Assembly: GCA_037783415.1 (NCBI GenBank)
Contig: JAZGTN010000058.1
Span: forward strand, 6,670,001-6,734,000
Direction: 5' to 3'
Length of the DNA stretch: 64,000 nucleotides
Origin: Leptasterias polaris
Taxonomy: Eukaryota > Echinodermata > Asteroidea > Forcipulatida > Asteriidae
In this document: positions 10,563 to 24,819 of the stretch, piece after piece
Layout of the letters: the number at the start of each line of letters is the position of its first letter
Position numbering within the stretch: the stretch's first letter is position 1
Made by a program: the position numbers and the translations under genes
Notes under the pieces: model-generated
What the model was told of the DNA's origin: nothing
Databases searched by the model: none
What the model saw: only the letters and a program-made list of their open reading frames with translations

Positions 10563-13500
10563 CTAGAGCTTACGTGTTTGTCAACAAACACAGAGCTGTT
10601 CCTGTAATTTTCAAAGAGTTTAAAACTGAAAAGAAATTGAAAATCGGGTGTGTAGTTCTTGAGATATGGTCTTACTTCCGGTTGACCCGGAAGTAAAGGT
10701 CAACATGAGGTCACCGTTATCCAAGGTTGATATACAATGGCCAAGGAGCCTATAACTGAAAAAAGTTTGAAAATCGGTTGTGTAATTCTTGAGATATGGT
10801 CCCACTTCCGGTTGACCCGGAAGTAAAAGTCAACATGGGGGTCACGGTTACATAAGGCTAATCTCCCGTGCAAAAGGAATCTATAACTGAAAGAAGTTTG
10901 GAAATCGGTTGTGTAGTTCTTGAGATGGTCCCACTTCCGGTTGACCCGTTAGTAAAGGTCAACATGGGGTCACGGTTGCCCAGGGCTAATCTCAAATGCC
11001 CAAGGAGTCTATAACTGAAAACAGTTTGACGATCGGTTGTATATATTTCGAGATATAGTGGTCTCAAGATTGGCTAATTAAATATTCACCTCGCTGTAAA
11101 TGGGCTAATTAATTAAGAATTAAACAAAAAAATTACATTGAGAGTTAAGTTCATGTAATACTAAGCTTCAATTTAATATAGGATCTAACTCTTTCATATT
11201 TTTACGCTTTAGGATATTAGGTCACATGCATGGTTGTGTAAACAGGTTTTTTTACTTGAAATTTTGTTTAAACTGCTGTTACATGGGTCACCAACTGTTT
11301 CAGAAACGGTATGTTGACAAAAAATAACTGTGAATGCTCAGGCTTATTTGTAAGCCTGTGACGGTTACACAGTTAAGTGACGGATCTTACGGTTAAACGT
11401 TTACATTTATTTGTACGGGTCTGATAAACGTTGAAAAAATCACTTAAAAAGTGCCGCGTAATGCTGACCATAATAACTGTGATTACAATTTTCACAGCAC
11501 AATATCCCATAAAACACACACACATATCATTCCCAATTTACAGACTCATAGTCTTTGTTATTTCATTACATCTGTGCGTGTAGTAATATTTGTGAGAAAC
11601 ATTGCACGCTAGGGGGCGTTCCACAACAATTCGTGAATGCGCAGGCTTATACGTAAGCCTGTGACGGTTACACGGTTAAGTGACAGATCTTACGGTTAAA
11701 CGTTCACATTTGTACGGTTCGGATAAACGTTGAAAAATTCACTTGAAAAGTTCTGCGAAATGCTGACCATAATAATTGCCAAACACACCTATATCGTTTC
11801 CAATTTACAGGCTTAATTCTTTGTTATTTCATTACTTTGCGTGCGGCATAGTTGAAAGAAACATTGAACGCTAGAGGGCGTTCCACAACAAATCGATTGC
11901 ACGAAAATGATAATCCTGTTAAACGTTTAAATGTTTACGTTTACATTTAATGCTGAGGCTTTGTAAGCCTGCCTGTGACGGTCACACGGTTAACCATCCG
12001 ATCAACCGGTTGAACATCTACATTATTACGGTTTGGATAAATGTTGAAAAATCATCCTCAAAAAGTGTCGCGAAATTTTGACCAAAATAAATGTGAACGG
12101 TTCAGAAATGATTACGAGTTTACTAAAAAATAACTGTAAATGCATGCAAACAAAATGATGTTGTATTTAATTTGTAATCGTAACAATTTGTCTACCCTGA
12201 AATGCCAATCGAGTATGTTATATTTGTTCACGTTTACAAAAAAATAACCGTGAATGCGCAGGCTTATACGTAAGCCTGTGACGGTTACACGGTTAAGTGA
12301 CGGATCTTACGGTTAAACGTTCACATTTGTACGGTTCGGATAAACGTTGAAAAATTCATTTGAAAAGTGCTGCGAAATGCTGACCATAATAATTGCCACA
12401 CACACCTATATCGTTTCCAATACTTTGTGTGCAGCATTAGTTGCAAGAAACATTGAACGCTAGAGGGCGTTCCACAACAAATCGATTGCACGGTTACTCG
12501 GTTAACCAAATGATAATCCTGTTAAACGTTTAAATGTTTACGTTTAAATGCTGAGGCTTTGTAAGCCTGCCTGTGACGGTCACACGGTTAACCATCCGAT
12601 CAACCGGTTGAACATCTACATTATTACGGTTCGGATAAATGTTGAAAAATCATCCTCAAAAAGTGTCGCGAAATGTTGACCATAATAAATGTGAACGGTT
12701 ACACATGTAACTGACCGTTTCAGAAATGATTACGAGTTTACTAAAAAATAACTGTAAATGCATGTAAACAAAATGATGTTGTAATTAATTCGTAATCGTA
12801 ACAATTTGTCTACCCTGAAATGCCAATCGAGTATGTTATATTTGTTTAGGCTAAAACAGTAAATTCATATGGGATACTATTGTATTGTAATTGTGTCTCT
12901 TCACACCCCCAAATCCAACACTGACCATTTAGCCATGGAAAAACTAATTTCTTTTTACCACACCTTTCCTCAATCAGCTCTTTTTATTGCTTTATTGCAA
13001 GCGCCATCAAGTTTTGTAACTGATACATCGCGGTTTCCTGAAGTAATGCCTTTGCACAAGAAATTTTAAACACATCGTTTTCCGGCGAACGGGACCCAAG
13101 CGCAGACAAGTCTGCAAGGCCGTAGACATCGCCAAGAACGCGGCGCTCCGATTCTTTACGTCCACGGTGAAATCTGAAAAACTATCTGATTACACACGCT
13201 GCGTTGATAGCAATACAAATTCTTTTCGATTCTTGTGAATGAACGTAGACTTGTGTCAGTCGGCGACAGGAATGATGACTCTATGTATATTCTACAAAAA
13301 CGTCAACAACACGGGTCATAAATGGGTTTAGGACTTGAACGAGTCTAGGAAACCCCTCAAGAGCACCGTTAAACTCATATAGATTGAGGGCGCTAAACGA
13401 GTTTAACGGTGCATTTTTAACTTTTTTTAAAAGGTAAAAAGTGGCTAATTAATTAAGAATTTTAACATTTTTTACATTTAGAGTTAAGTTTATGTTCTAA

Positions 13501-13626
13501 GCTTCAATTTGATATATGTTTTAACTCTTTCGTATTTGCGCTCTAGGATATTAGGCTTAAAGAAAAAAACGTGTGCAAATGCTATGGGATTTGAGTGGAA
13601 ACAAAGAATAATAATAATAATAAAAA
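10563..13626. repeat. Macrosatellite unit U2 (3,064 bp, CRE block deleted)
   Basis: Junction hairpin variant GTGTTTGTCAACAAACAC. Only three minisatellite monomers. The CGGTTA region has an extra partial duplication (about 12230-12680). The unit lacks the ~390-bp CRE block: sequence passes from the 'GAGTTTAACGGTGC' region directly into A' near 13435. Confidence 0.88.
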
Positions 13627-16600
13627 CTAGACATTAGGTGTTTGTGGACAAACACAGAGCTATTCCTTTTTCTTGTACTTTGATTAAACCCAAGTTCAAT
13701 CTTCATTCCTCAAGGGGTTTGTAACTGAAAGCAAATTGAAAAACGGCTGTGTAGTTCTTGAGATATGGTCCCACTTCCGGTTGACTCATAGGTAAAGGTC
13801 AACATATGGGGTCACGGTATTCCAAGGCTAATATCCAATGCCAAGGATTATATAACTGAAACAAGTTTAAAAATCGGTTGTATAGTTCTGAGATATGGTC
13901 TTACTTCCGGTTGACCTGGAAGTAAAGGTCAACATGCGGTCACGGTTACCCAAGGCTAATCTACAATGCCCAAGGAGTTTATAACTGAAAACAGTTTGAA
14001 AATCAGTTGTGTAATTCTTGAGATTTGGTCCCACTTCCGGTTGACCTGGAAGTAAAGGTCAACATGGGGTCATGGTTACCCAAGGCTAATATCCCATGCC
14101 CAAGGAGTCTAGAACTGAAAAAAGTTTGAAAATCGGCTGTGTAGTTCTTGAGATATGGTCCCACTTCCGGTTGACCCGGAAGTAAAGGTCAACATGGGGT
14201 CACGGTTACCCAAGGCTTATTTGCAATGCCCAAGGAGTCTATAACTGAACAAAGTTTGAAAATCGGTTGTGTAGTTCTTGAGATATGGTCCCACTTCAGA
14301 ATGACCCGGAAGTAAATGTCAGCATGGGGTCACGGTTACCCAAGGCTAATTTCCAATGCCCAAGGAGTCTAGAGCTAAACAAAGTTTGAAAATCGGTTGT
14401 GTAGTTCTTTAGATATGGTCCCACTTCCGGTTGACCCGAAAGTAAAGGTCAACATGGGGTCACGGTTACCCAAGGCTAATCTGCAATGCCCAAGGAGTCT
14501 ATAACTGAAAAAAAAATTGAAAATCGGCTGTGTAATTCTTGAGATATGATCCCACTTCCGATTGACCCATAGGTAAAGGTCAACATGGGGTCACAGTTAC
14601 CCAAGGCTAATCTTCAATGCCCAAGGAGTCTATAACTGAAAAAAAAATTGAAAATCGGCTGTGTAATTCTTGAGATATGATCCCACTTCCGATTGACCCA
14701 TAGGTAAAGGTCAACATGGGGTCACAGTTACCCAAGGCTAATCTTCAATGCCCAAGGAGTCTATAACTAAAAACAGTTTGAAAAACGGTTGTGTAGTTCT
14801 TGAGATATGGTCCCACTTTCGGTTGACCCGGAAGTAAAGGTCAACATGGGTTCACGGTTACCCAAGGCTTTTCGAGATACAGTGATCTCAAGATTGGCTA
14901 ATTAAATATTCACCTCACTGTAAATGGGCAAATTAATTCAGAATACAAACAAATATTACATTGAGAGTTAAGTTCATGTACTAAGCTTCAATTTGATATA
15001 GGACCTAACTCTTTCATATTTGTACGCTTTAGGATATTAGGTCACATGCAAGGTTGTGTAAACAGGTTTTTTACTTCAAATTTTGTTTATGAAACTGCTG
15101 TTACACGGGTCACCAACTGTTTCAGAAACGGTATGTTGACCAAAAATAACCGTGAATGCTCAGGCTTATACATAAGCCTGTGACGGTTACACGGTTAAGT
15201 GACAGATCTTACGGTTAAACGTTTACATTTATTTGTGCGGTTCGAATAAACTTTGAAAAAAATCACTTAAAAAGTGCCGTGTATTGCTGACCATAATAAT
15301 TGCCACACACATACATATCATTCCCAATTTACAGACTCGTATTCTTTGTTATTTCAATACATCTGTGCGTGTAGCAATATTTGTGCGAAACATTGCCCGC
15401 TAGGGGGCGTTCCACAACACTTCGATTGCGCATGCTCGTCTTTGCAGGGTGAATGCGCAAAGTCAAATTTCTGCAGTGAAGAATGAAGATACAATGTTTT
15501 TGATCACATGCCGGTTGTGTAAACAGTTTTTTTAACTTGAAATGTTGTTCATGACACTGCTGTTACACGGGTCACCAACTGTTTCAGAAACAGTTACACA
15601 TTTACAAAAAAATTACTGTGAATGCGCAGGCTTATACGTAAGCCTGTGACGGTTATACAGTTAAGTGACAGATCTTACGGTTAAACGTTCACATTTGTAC
15701 GGTTCAGATAAACGTTGAAAAATTTACTTGAAAAGTGCTGCGAAATGCTGACCATAATAATTGCCACACACACCCATATCGTTTCCATTTTACAGGCTTA
15801 AGTCTTTGTTATTTCATTACTTTGTGTGCGGCATTAGTTGCAAGAAAAATTGAACACTAGAGGGCGATCCACAACAAATCGATTGCACGGTTACCCGGTT
15901 AACCAAACGATAATCTTGTTACTCGTTCAAATGTTAACGATTGGGATCAGCGTAAACAAATTCACTTGAAAAGTGCTGCGAAAATTGTGACCATTACGTG
16001 TCAGAAAACAGTTACACGTTTAAAAAAAAATGTGAGTGGGCGGGCTTATACGTAAGCCTGTGACAGTTACACGGTTAAGTGACAGATCATCCGGTTAATC
16101 GTTTATATTTGTACGGTTCGGATAAACGTTGAAAAGTGTTTTGTTAGTATAATATAGTCCCTAGGAAAAAAAACCCGCTTTGAATAGTAACAATTCTATG
16201 GCACATCATTTCACTAGGGCCCAAATTTATGGCCAGCTTAATGCTGAATTCTGCGCTTAGGGGTCACCATTCTCTGCTTAACGAGCAAGCAGCACAGAAT
16301 TTCTGCGCTAGCTGTGTAAGCGTAGAATGCCTAGTAACGTTGACTACGCATAAGCACACAAAATGCCATGCTAACCCGTGTAAAACGCTTGACATAAGCA
16401 CAGAATAACCTGCTTCGTCAGTAAGCGCCGATCCTAAGCTTACGGTAAGCAGAGCCATAAAATTGGGCCCTGCAGTGATATATTTAGATTGATGTAAAAA
16501 AAAAATTAATGTAAATGTTGGTTGTTTTAGAAACTGTTTGCAGTTTTCTATATTAAAAACACTATTGTGTCTTTGTAACGATTAGTATGTTCTTGCTGGG

Positions 16601-17770
16601 CTAAAGTAATAAATATGGGGTAAGGGTTTATTGTTAATTTTTGTTCTTCACCCCCAAATCTAGCACTGACCGTTTAGCAAGGTAATTTCTCTTTTGTACA
16701 CCTTTCCTCAATCAGCTCTTTTTATTGTTTATTGCAACCGCCATCAAGTTTTGTAACTGATTCATCGCGGTTTCCTGAAGTAATTCCTTTGCACAAGAAA
16801 CGTTAAACATATCGTTTTCCGGCGAACGGGACCCAAGCGCAGACAAGTTTGCCACCCCAAACCATGGACAAGAACACGGCACTCATATTCTTTACGTCCA
16901 CGGTGAAATCTGAATAACTATCTGACTACACGACGACGACGCTGCGCTGATAGCAAGACAAATTCTTTTCGATTCTTGTGAATGAACGTAGACTTGTGTC
17001 AGTCGGCGACAGGAATGATGACTCTATGTATATTCTATAGAAACGTCTACAACACGGGTCATAAATGGGTTTAGGGCTTGAACGAATCTAGGAAACCCTA
17101 GAAATATTGAGGGCGCTATACGAGTTTAACGGTGCGTTTTTTTTAACTTAAAAAAAAATGGAAAAAATTTACTCTGTCGTTAATAAACACATATCAAATT
17201 CAAGTCAGAGTACCCATGGCGTTCAATTTGCCTGAGAATTTGGGGTTTTTTTTCTACTGACAATGTTTTAATAAGTTTTGATGCTTTTAAACTGATCGTC
17301 TATAAAACCTTTCTTGTTTTAAGAAACATTTGTGAATCCAGGACGTTAAAGTTGAGCTTAATTGAAAAAACTGTGTTTCTAGAAGTCGGATTTGTTTTCA
17401 CTATCTCCATTTGTTTTGTACACGGGCGAAAATGCGCAATAAATGACGTCATTGTGACGTCGTTCCACATTTTAGGCCGAAAAGCACATCTACAGTACCC
17501 AAGAAGTCTAAAACTGAAAAAAGTTTGACGATCGGTCGTCTACTTTTTGAGATAGAGTGGTCTAAAGTCTGGCTAATTAAATATTCACCTCGCTGTAAAG
17601 TGGCTAATTAATTAAGAATTTTAACATTTTTTACATTTAGAGTTTAATTCATGTACTAAGCTTCAATTTGATATAATGATCTCACTCTTTCGTATTACGC
17701 TCTAGGATATTAGGCTTAAAGAAAAAAACGTGTGCAAATGCTATGGGATTTGAGTGGAAACAAAGAATAA
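13627..17770. repeat. Macrosatellite unit U3 (4,144 bp, longest)
   Basis: Junction hairpin variant GTGTTTGTGGACAAACAC. Nine minisatellite monomers (13796-14837 by the AAGGTCA positions), including one monomer duplicated almost exactly (about 14510-14770). A MITE absent from the other units is inserted at 16211-16478. The CRE block lies near 17240-17500. Confidence 0.88.
16211..16478. mobile_element. MITE inserted in unit U3
   Basis: The ends are inverted: TCACTAGGGCCCAAATTTAT on the left mirrors CCAATTTTATGG-type sequence and GGGCCCTGCAGTGA on the right. The interior is rich in GCTTA/TAAGC motifs. The other nine units lack it, so it arrived after the array had formed, or it has not been spread by exchange. 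Confidence 0.75.
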
Positions 17771-20700
17771 CTAGACTTGAGGTGTTTGTGTACAAACACG
17801 AAGCTGTTCCGGTTTTCTGATTCATAAACAAAATTTTACCCTTGTCTAACATTTACTGCTCAAATGGTTTATAACTGAAAAGAAATTGAATATCGGTTGT
17901 TTTGTTCTTGAGATGTGGTCTCACTTCCGGGTGACCTGGAAGTAAAGGTCATCATGGGGTCATGGTTACCCAAGGCTAATCTGCAATGCCCAAGGAGTCT
18001 ATAACTGAAAAAAGTTTGAAAATCGGCTGTGTAACTCTTGAGATATGGTCCCACTTCCGGTCCCACTTCCGGTTGACCTATAAGTAAAGGTCAACATGGG
18101 GTCACGGTTACCCAAGGCTAGTCTTCAATGCCCACAAGTCTATAACTGAAAACAGTTTGAAAATCGGTTGTGTAAATCTTGAGATATGGTCCCACTTCCG
18201 GTTGACCCGTAGGTAAAGGTCAACATGGGGTCACGGTTACCCAAGGCTAATCTGCAATGCCCAAGGAGTCTATAACTGAAAACAGTTTGAAAATCAGTTG
18301 TGTAATTCTTGAGATATGGTCCCACTTCCGGTTGACCTGGAAATAAAGGTCAACATGGGGTCATGGTTACCCAAGGCTAATATCCCATGCCCAAGGAGTC
18401 TAGAACTGAAAAAAGTTTTAAAATCGGCTGTGTAGTTCTTGAGATATGGTCCCACTTCCGGTTGACCCGGAAGTAAAGGTCAGCATGGGGTCACGGTTAC
18501 CCAAGGCTAATTTCCAATGCCCAAGGAGTCTATAACTGAACAAAGTTTGAAAATCGGTTGTGTAGTTCTTTAGATATGGTCCCACTTCCGGTTGACCCAT
18601 AGGTAAAGGTCAACATGGGGTCACGGTTACCCAAGGCTTTTCGAGATACAGTGATCTCAAGATTGGCTAATTAAATATTCACCTCACTGTAAATAGGCAA
18701 ATCAATTAAGAATAAAAAAAAATATTACATTGAGAGTTAAGTTCATGTACTAAGCTTCAATTTGATATATGTAGGACCTAACTCTTTCATATTTGTATGC
18801 TTTAGGATAATAGGTCACATGCAAGGTTGTGTAAACAGGTTTTTTTACTTGAAATTTTGTTTATGAAACTGCTGTTACACGGGTCACCAACTGTTTCAGA
18901 AACGGTATGTTGACCAAAAATAACCGTGAATGCTCAGGCTTATACATAAGCCTGTGACGGTTACACGGTTAAGAGACAGATCTTACGGTTAAACGTTTAC
19001 ATTTATTTGTACGGTTCGAATAAACGTTGAAAAAATCACTTAAAAAGTGCCGCGTAATGCTGACCATAATAATTGCCAAACACACCTATATCGTTTCCAA
19101 TTTACACCTATATCGTTTCCAATTTACACCTATATCGTTTCTGTGATTACGGTTTTCACAGCACAATATCCCATAAAACACACACACAAATCATTCCAAT
19201 TTACAGACTCGTAGTCTTTGTTATTTCATTACATCTGTGCATGTAGCAATATTTGTGAGAAACATTGCACGCTAGGGGGCGTTCCACAACAATTCGTGAA
19301 TGCGCAGGCTTATACGTAAGCCTGTGACGGTTACACGATTAAGTGACAGATCTTACGGTTAAACGTTCACATTTGTACGGTTCGGATAAACGTTGAAAAA
19401 TTCACTTGAAAAGTGCTGCGAAATGCTGACCATAATAATTGCCAAACACACGTATATCGTTTCCAATTTACAGGTTTAATTCTTTGTTATTTCATTACTT
19501 TGCGTGTGGCATTAGTTGAAAGAAACATTGAACGCTAGAGGGCGTTCCACAACAAATCGATTGCACAGTTACCCGGTTAACCAAACAATAATCCTGTTAA
19601 ACGTTTAAATGTTTACGTTTACATTTAAATGCTGAGGCTTTGTAAGCCTGCCTGTGACGGTCACACGGTTAACCATCCAATCAACCGGTTGAACATCTAC
19701 ATTATTACGGTTCGGATAAATGTTGAAAAATCATCTTCAAAAAGTGTCGCGAAATTTTGACCATAATAAATGTGAACAACCGTTCACATTTATTATGGTC
19801 GTTTCAGAAATTATTACGAGTTTACTAAAAATTAACTGTAAATGCATGTAAACAAAAATGATGTTGTATTTAATTCGTAATCGTAAAAATTGTTCTACCC
19901 TGAAATGCCAATCGAGTATGTTATATTTGTTTAGGCTAAAACAGTCAATTCATATGGGATACGATTGTATTGTAATTTTGTCTCTTCCACAACCCCAAAT
20001 CCAACACTGACCGTTTAGCCATGAAAAACGATTTTCTCTTTACCACTCCTTTCCTCAATCAGCTTTTTATTGCCTTATTGCAAGGGCCATCAAGTTTTGT
20101 AACTGATACATCGCGGTTTCCTGAAGTAATGCCTTTGCACAAGAAATGTTAAACATATCGTTTTCCCGGCGAACGGGACCTAAGCGCATACAAGTTTGCC
20201 ACCCCAAATTATGGACAAGAACACGGCACTCGTATTCTTTACGTCCACGGTGAAATCTGAATAACTATCTGACTACACGACGATCGACGACGCTGCGCTG
20301 ATAGCAAGACAAATTCTTTTCGATTCTTGTGAATGAACGTTGACTTGTGTCAGTCGGCGACAGGAATGATGACTCTATGTATATTCTACATAAACGTCTA
20401 CAACACGGGTCATAAATGGGTTTAGGGCTTGAACGAATCTAGGAAACCCTAGAAAGATTGAGGGCGCTATACGAGTTTAACGGTGCGGTTTTTTTTACTT
20501 TAAAAAAAACGGAAAAAATTTACTCTGTCGTTAATAAACACATATCAAATTCAAGTCAGAGTACCCATGGCGTTCAATTTGCCTGAGAATTTTGGGTTTT
20601 TTTTCTACTGACAATGTTTTAATAAGTTTTGATGCTTTTAAACTGATCGTCTATAAAACCTTTCTTGTTTTAAGAAACATTTGTGAATCCAGGACGTTAA

Positions 20701-21129
20701 AGTTGAGCTTAATTGAAAAAACTGTGTTTCTAGAAGTCGGATTTGTTTTCACTATCTCTATTTGTTTTGTACACGGGCGAAAACGCGCAATAAATGACGT
20801 CATTGTGACGTCGTTCCACATTTTAGGCCGAAAAGCACATCTACAGTACCCAAGAAGTCTAAAACTGAAAAAAATTTGACGATCGGTCGTCTACTTTTTG
20901 AGATACAGTGCTCTAAAGTCTGGCTAATTAAATATTCACCTCGCTGTAAAGTGGCCAATTAATTAAGAATTTTAACATTTTTTACATTTAGAGTTAAGTT
21001 TATGTTCTAAGCTTCAATTTGATATATGATTTAACTCTTTCGTATTTGCGCTCTAGGATATTAGGCTTAAAGAAAAAACGTGTGCAAATGCTATGGGATT
21101 TCAGTGGAAACAAAGAATAATAATAATAA
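17771..21129. repeat. Macrosatellite unit U4 (3,359 bp)
   Basis: Six minisatellite monomers. CTCF-like cores near 19271 and 19535. A 42-bp perfect inverted repeat (19-bp arms, 4-bp loop) lies at 19759-19800. A short triplication of CACCTATATCGTTTC lies at 19085-19140. CRE block near 20592-20870. Confidence 0.9.
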
Positions 21130-24100
21130 CTAGACTTGAGGTGTTTGTGTACAAACACGAAGCTGTTCCGGTTTTCTGATTCATAAACAAAATTTAACCC
21201 TTGTCTAACATTTACTGCTCAAATGGTTTATAACTGAAAAGAAATTGAATATCGGTTGTGTAGTTCTTGAGATGTGGTCTCACTTCCGGTTGACCTGGAA
21301 GTAAAGGTCAACATGGGGTCATGGTTACCCAAGGCTAGTCTGCAATGCCTAAGGAGTCTATAACTGAAAAAAGTTTGAAAATCGGCTGTGTAACTCTTGA
21401 GATATGGTCCCACTTCCGGTTGACCCATAGGTAAAGGTCAACATGGGGTCACGGTTACCCAAGGCTAGTCTTCAATGCCCCACGAGTCTATAACTGAAAA
21501 CAGTTTGAAAATCGGTTGTGTAGTTCTTGAGATATGGTCTTACTTCCGGTTGACCTGGAAGTAAAGGTCAACATGCGGTCACGGTTATCAAGTTTGATCT
21601 ACAATGCCCAAGGAGTTTATAACTGAAAAAAGTTTGAAAATCGGTTGTGTAATTCTTGAGATATGGTCCCACTTCCGGTTGACCCGGAAGTAAAGGTCAA
21701 CATGGGGTCACGGTTACCAAGGCTAATATCCCATGGCCAAGGAGTCTAGAACTGAAAAATGTTTTAAAATCGGCTGTGTAGTTCTTGAAATATGGTCCCA
21801 CTTCCGGTTGACCCGGAGGTAAAGGTCAACATGGGGTCACGGTTACCCAAGGCTTATCTGCAATGCCCAAGGAGTCTATAACTGAAAAAAGTTTGAAAAT
21901 CGGTTATGTAGTTCTTGAGATATGGTCCCTCTTCAGGTTGACCCGGAAGTAAAGGTCAACATGGGGTCACGGTTACCAAGGCTAATATCCCATGGCCAAG
22001 GAGTCTAGAACTGAAAAATGTTTTAAAATCGGCTGTGTAGTTCTTGAAATATGGTCCCACTTCCGGTTGACCCGGAGGTAAAGGTCAACATGAGGTCACG
22101 GTTACCCAAGGCTTATCTGCAATGGCCAAGGAGTCTATAACTGAAAAAAGTTTGAAAATCGGTTATGTAGTTCTTGAGATATGGTCCCACTTCAGGTTGA
22201 CCCGGAAGTAAAGGTCAACATGGGGTCACGGTTAGCCAAGGCTAATCTCCAATGCCCAAGTAGTCTATAACTAAAAACAGTTTGAAAAACGGTTGTGTAG
22301 TTCTTGAGATATGGTCCCTTTTCCGGTTGACCGGAAGTAAAGGTTTACATGAGGTCACGGTTATCCAAGGCTTTTCGAGATACAGTGATCTCAAGATTGG
22401 CTAATTAAATATTCACCTCACTGTAAATGGGCAAATTATTTCAGAATAATAAAAAAAAATTACATTGAGAGTTAAGCTCATGTACTAAGCTTCAATTTGA
22501 TATAGGATCTAACTCTTTCATATTTGTACGCTTTAGGATATTAGGTCACATGCAAGGTTGTGTAAACAGGTTTTTTTACTTGAAATTTTGTTCATGAAAC
22601 TGCTGTTACACGGGTCACCAACTGTTTCAGAAACGGTATGTTGACCAAAAATAACCGTGAATGCTCAGGCTTATACATAAGCCTGTGACGGTTACACGGT
22701 TAAGTGACAGATCTTACGGTTAAACGTTCACATTTGTACGGTTCGGATAAACGTTGAAAAATTCACTTGAAAAGTGCTGCGAAATGCTGACCATAATAAT
22801 TGCCACACACACCCAATACTTTGTGTGCGGCATTAGTCGCAAGAAACATTGAATGCTAGAGGGCGTTCCACAACAATTCATAAATGCGCAGGCTTATACG
22901 TAAGCCTGTGACGGTTACACGGTTAAGTGACAGATCTTACGGTTAAACGTTCACATTTGTACGGTTCGGATAAACGTTGAAAAATTCACTTGAAAAGTGC
23001 TGCGAAATGCTGACCATAATAATTGCCAAACACACCTATATCGTTTCCAATTTACAGGTTTAATTCTTTGTTATTTCATTACTTTGCGTGTGGCATTAGT
23101 TGAAAGAAACATTGAACGCTAGAGGGCGTTCCACAACAAATCGATTGCACAGTTACCCGGGGAACCAAACAATAATCCTGTTAAACGTTTAAATGTTTAC
23201 GTTTACATTTAAATGCTGAGGCTTTGTAAGCCTGCCTGTGACGGTCACACGGTTAACCATCCAATCAACCGGTTGAACATCTACATTATTACGGTTCGGA
23301 TAAATGTTGAAAAATCATCTTCAAAAAGTGTCGCGAAATTTTGACCATAATAAATGTGAACAACCGTTCACATTTATTATGGTCGTTTCAGAAATTATTA
23401 CGAGTTTACTAAAAATTAACTGTAAATGCATGTAAACAAAAATGATGTTGTATTTAATTCGTAATCGTAAAAATTGTTCTACCCTGAAATGCCAATCGAG
23501 TATGTTATATTTGTTTAGGCTAAAACAGTCAATTCATATGGGATACGATTGTATTGTAATTTTGTCTCTTCCACAACCCCAAATCCAACACTGACCGTTT
23601 AGCCATGAAAAACGATTTTCTCTTTACCACTCCTTTCCTCAATCAGCTTTTTATTGCCTTATTGCAAGGGCCATCAAGTTTTGTAACTGATACATCGCGG
23701 TTTCCTGAAGTAATGCCTTTGCACAAGAAATGTTAAACATATCGTTTTCCCGGCGAACGGGACCTAAGCGCATACAAGTTTACCACCCCAAATTATGGAC
23801 AAGAACACGGCACTCGTATTCTTTACGTCCACGGTGAAATCTGAATAACTATCTGACTACACGACGATCGACGACGCTGCGCTGATAGCAAGACAAATTC
23901 TTTTCGATTCTTGTGAATGAACGTTGACTTGTGTCAGTCGGCGACAGGAATGATGACTCTATGTATATTCTACATAAACGTCTCCAACACGGGTCATAAA
24001 TGGGTTTAGGGCTTGAACGAATCTAGGAAACCCTAGAAAGATTGAGGGCGCTATACGAGTTTAACGGTGCGTATTTTTTTACTTAAAATAAAACGGAAAC

Positions 24101-24688
24101 AATTTACTCTGTCGTTAATAAACACATATCAAATTCAAGTCAGAGTACCCATGGCGTTCAATTTGCCTGATAATTTTGGGTTTTTTTCCTACTGACAATG
24201 TTTTAATAAGTTTTGATGCTTTTAAACTGATCGTCTATAAAACCTTTCTTGTTTTAAGAAACATTTGTGAATCCAGGACGTTAAAGTTGAGCTTAATTGA
24301 AAAAACTGTGTTTCTAGAAGTCGGATTTGTTTTCACTATCTCCATTAGTTTTGTACACGGGCGAAAACGCGCAATAAATGACGTCATTGTGACGTCGTTC
24401 CACATTTTAGGCCGAAAAGCACATCTACAGTACCCAAGAAGTCTAAAACTGAAAAAAGTTTGACGATCGGTCGTCTACTTTTTGAGATAGAGTGCTCTAA
24501 AGTCTGGCTAATTAAATATTCACCTCGCTGTAAAGTGGCTAATTAATTAAGAATTTTAACATTTTTTACATTTAGAGTTAAGTTTATGTTCTAAGCTTCA
24601 ATTTGATATATGTTTTAACTCTTTCGTATTTGCGCTCTAGGATATTAGGCTACGTGTGCAAATGCTATGGGATTTGAGTGGAAACAAA

Positions 24689-24719
<31 letters not shown>

Positions 24720-24819
24720 CTCGACGAAAACAATAGCTGTTCCGACCTATGTCGGAACAGCTAATAATCTCGACGAAAACAATAGCTGTTCCGACCTATG
24801 TCGGAACAGCTAATAATAA
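21130..24819. repeat. Macrosatellite unit U5 (3,690 bp)
   Basis: Nine minisatellite monomers, with a two-monomer segment (about 21710-21960) repeated at about 21970-22220. The 42-bp inverted repeat is at 23343-23384. The unit ends in a long (TAA)n with two hairpin cassettes. Its second half is nearly identical to that of U6. Confidence 0.9.
24720..24812. repeat. Two tandem hairpin cassettes in (TAA)n
   Basis: Each copy reads CTCGACGAAAACAATAGCTG, then GTTCCGAC, loop CTAT, GTCGGAAC, AGCT. Stem arms are TAGCTGTTCCGAC and GTCGGAACAGCTA. The copies start at 24720 and 24769 and are separated by TAATAAT. Confidence 0.9.

Noticed and set aside
18120..18600. Many 60-70 residue minus-strand frames in the macrosatellite
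   Set aside because: They are the 130-bp minisatellite read in one frame; all are near-identical and lack any supporting signal.
20592..20879. A ~95-residue frame recurring in eight of the units (also near 24176, 27425, 30922, 34802, 38187)
   Set aside because: Its first codon is TTG or GTG, not ATG. It is conserved only as far as the DNA block is, it is broken in U1 and U10, and no domain is recognised.
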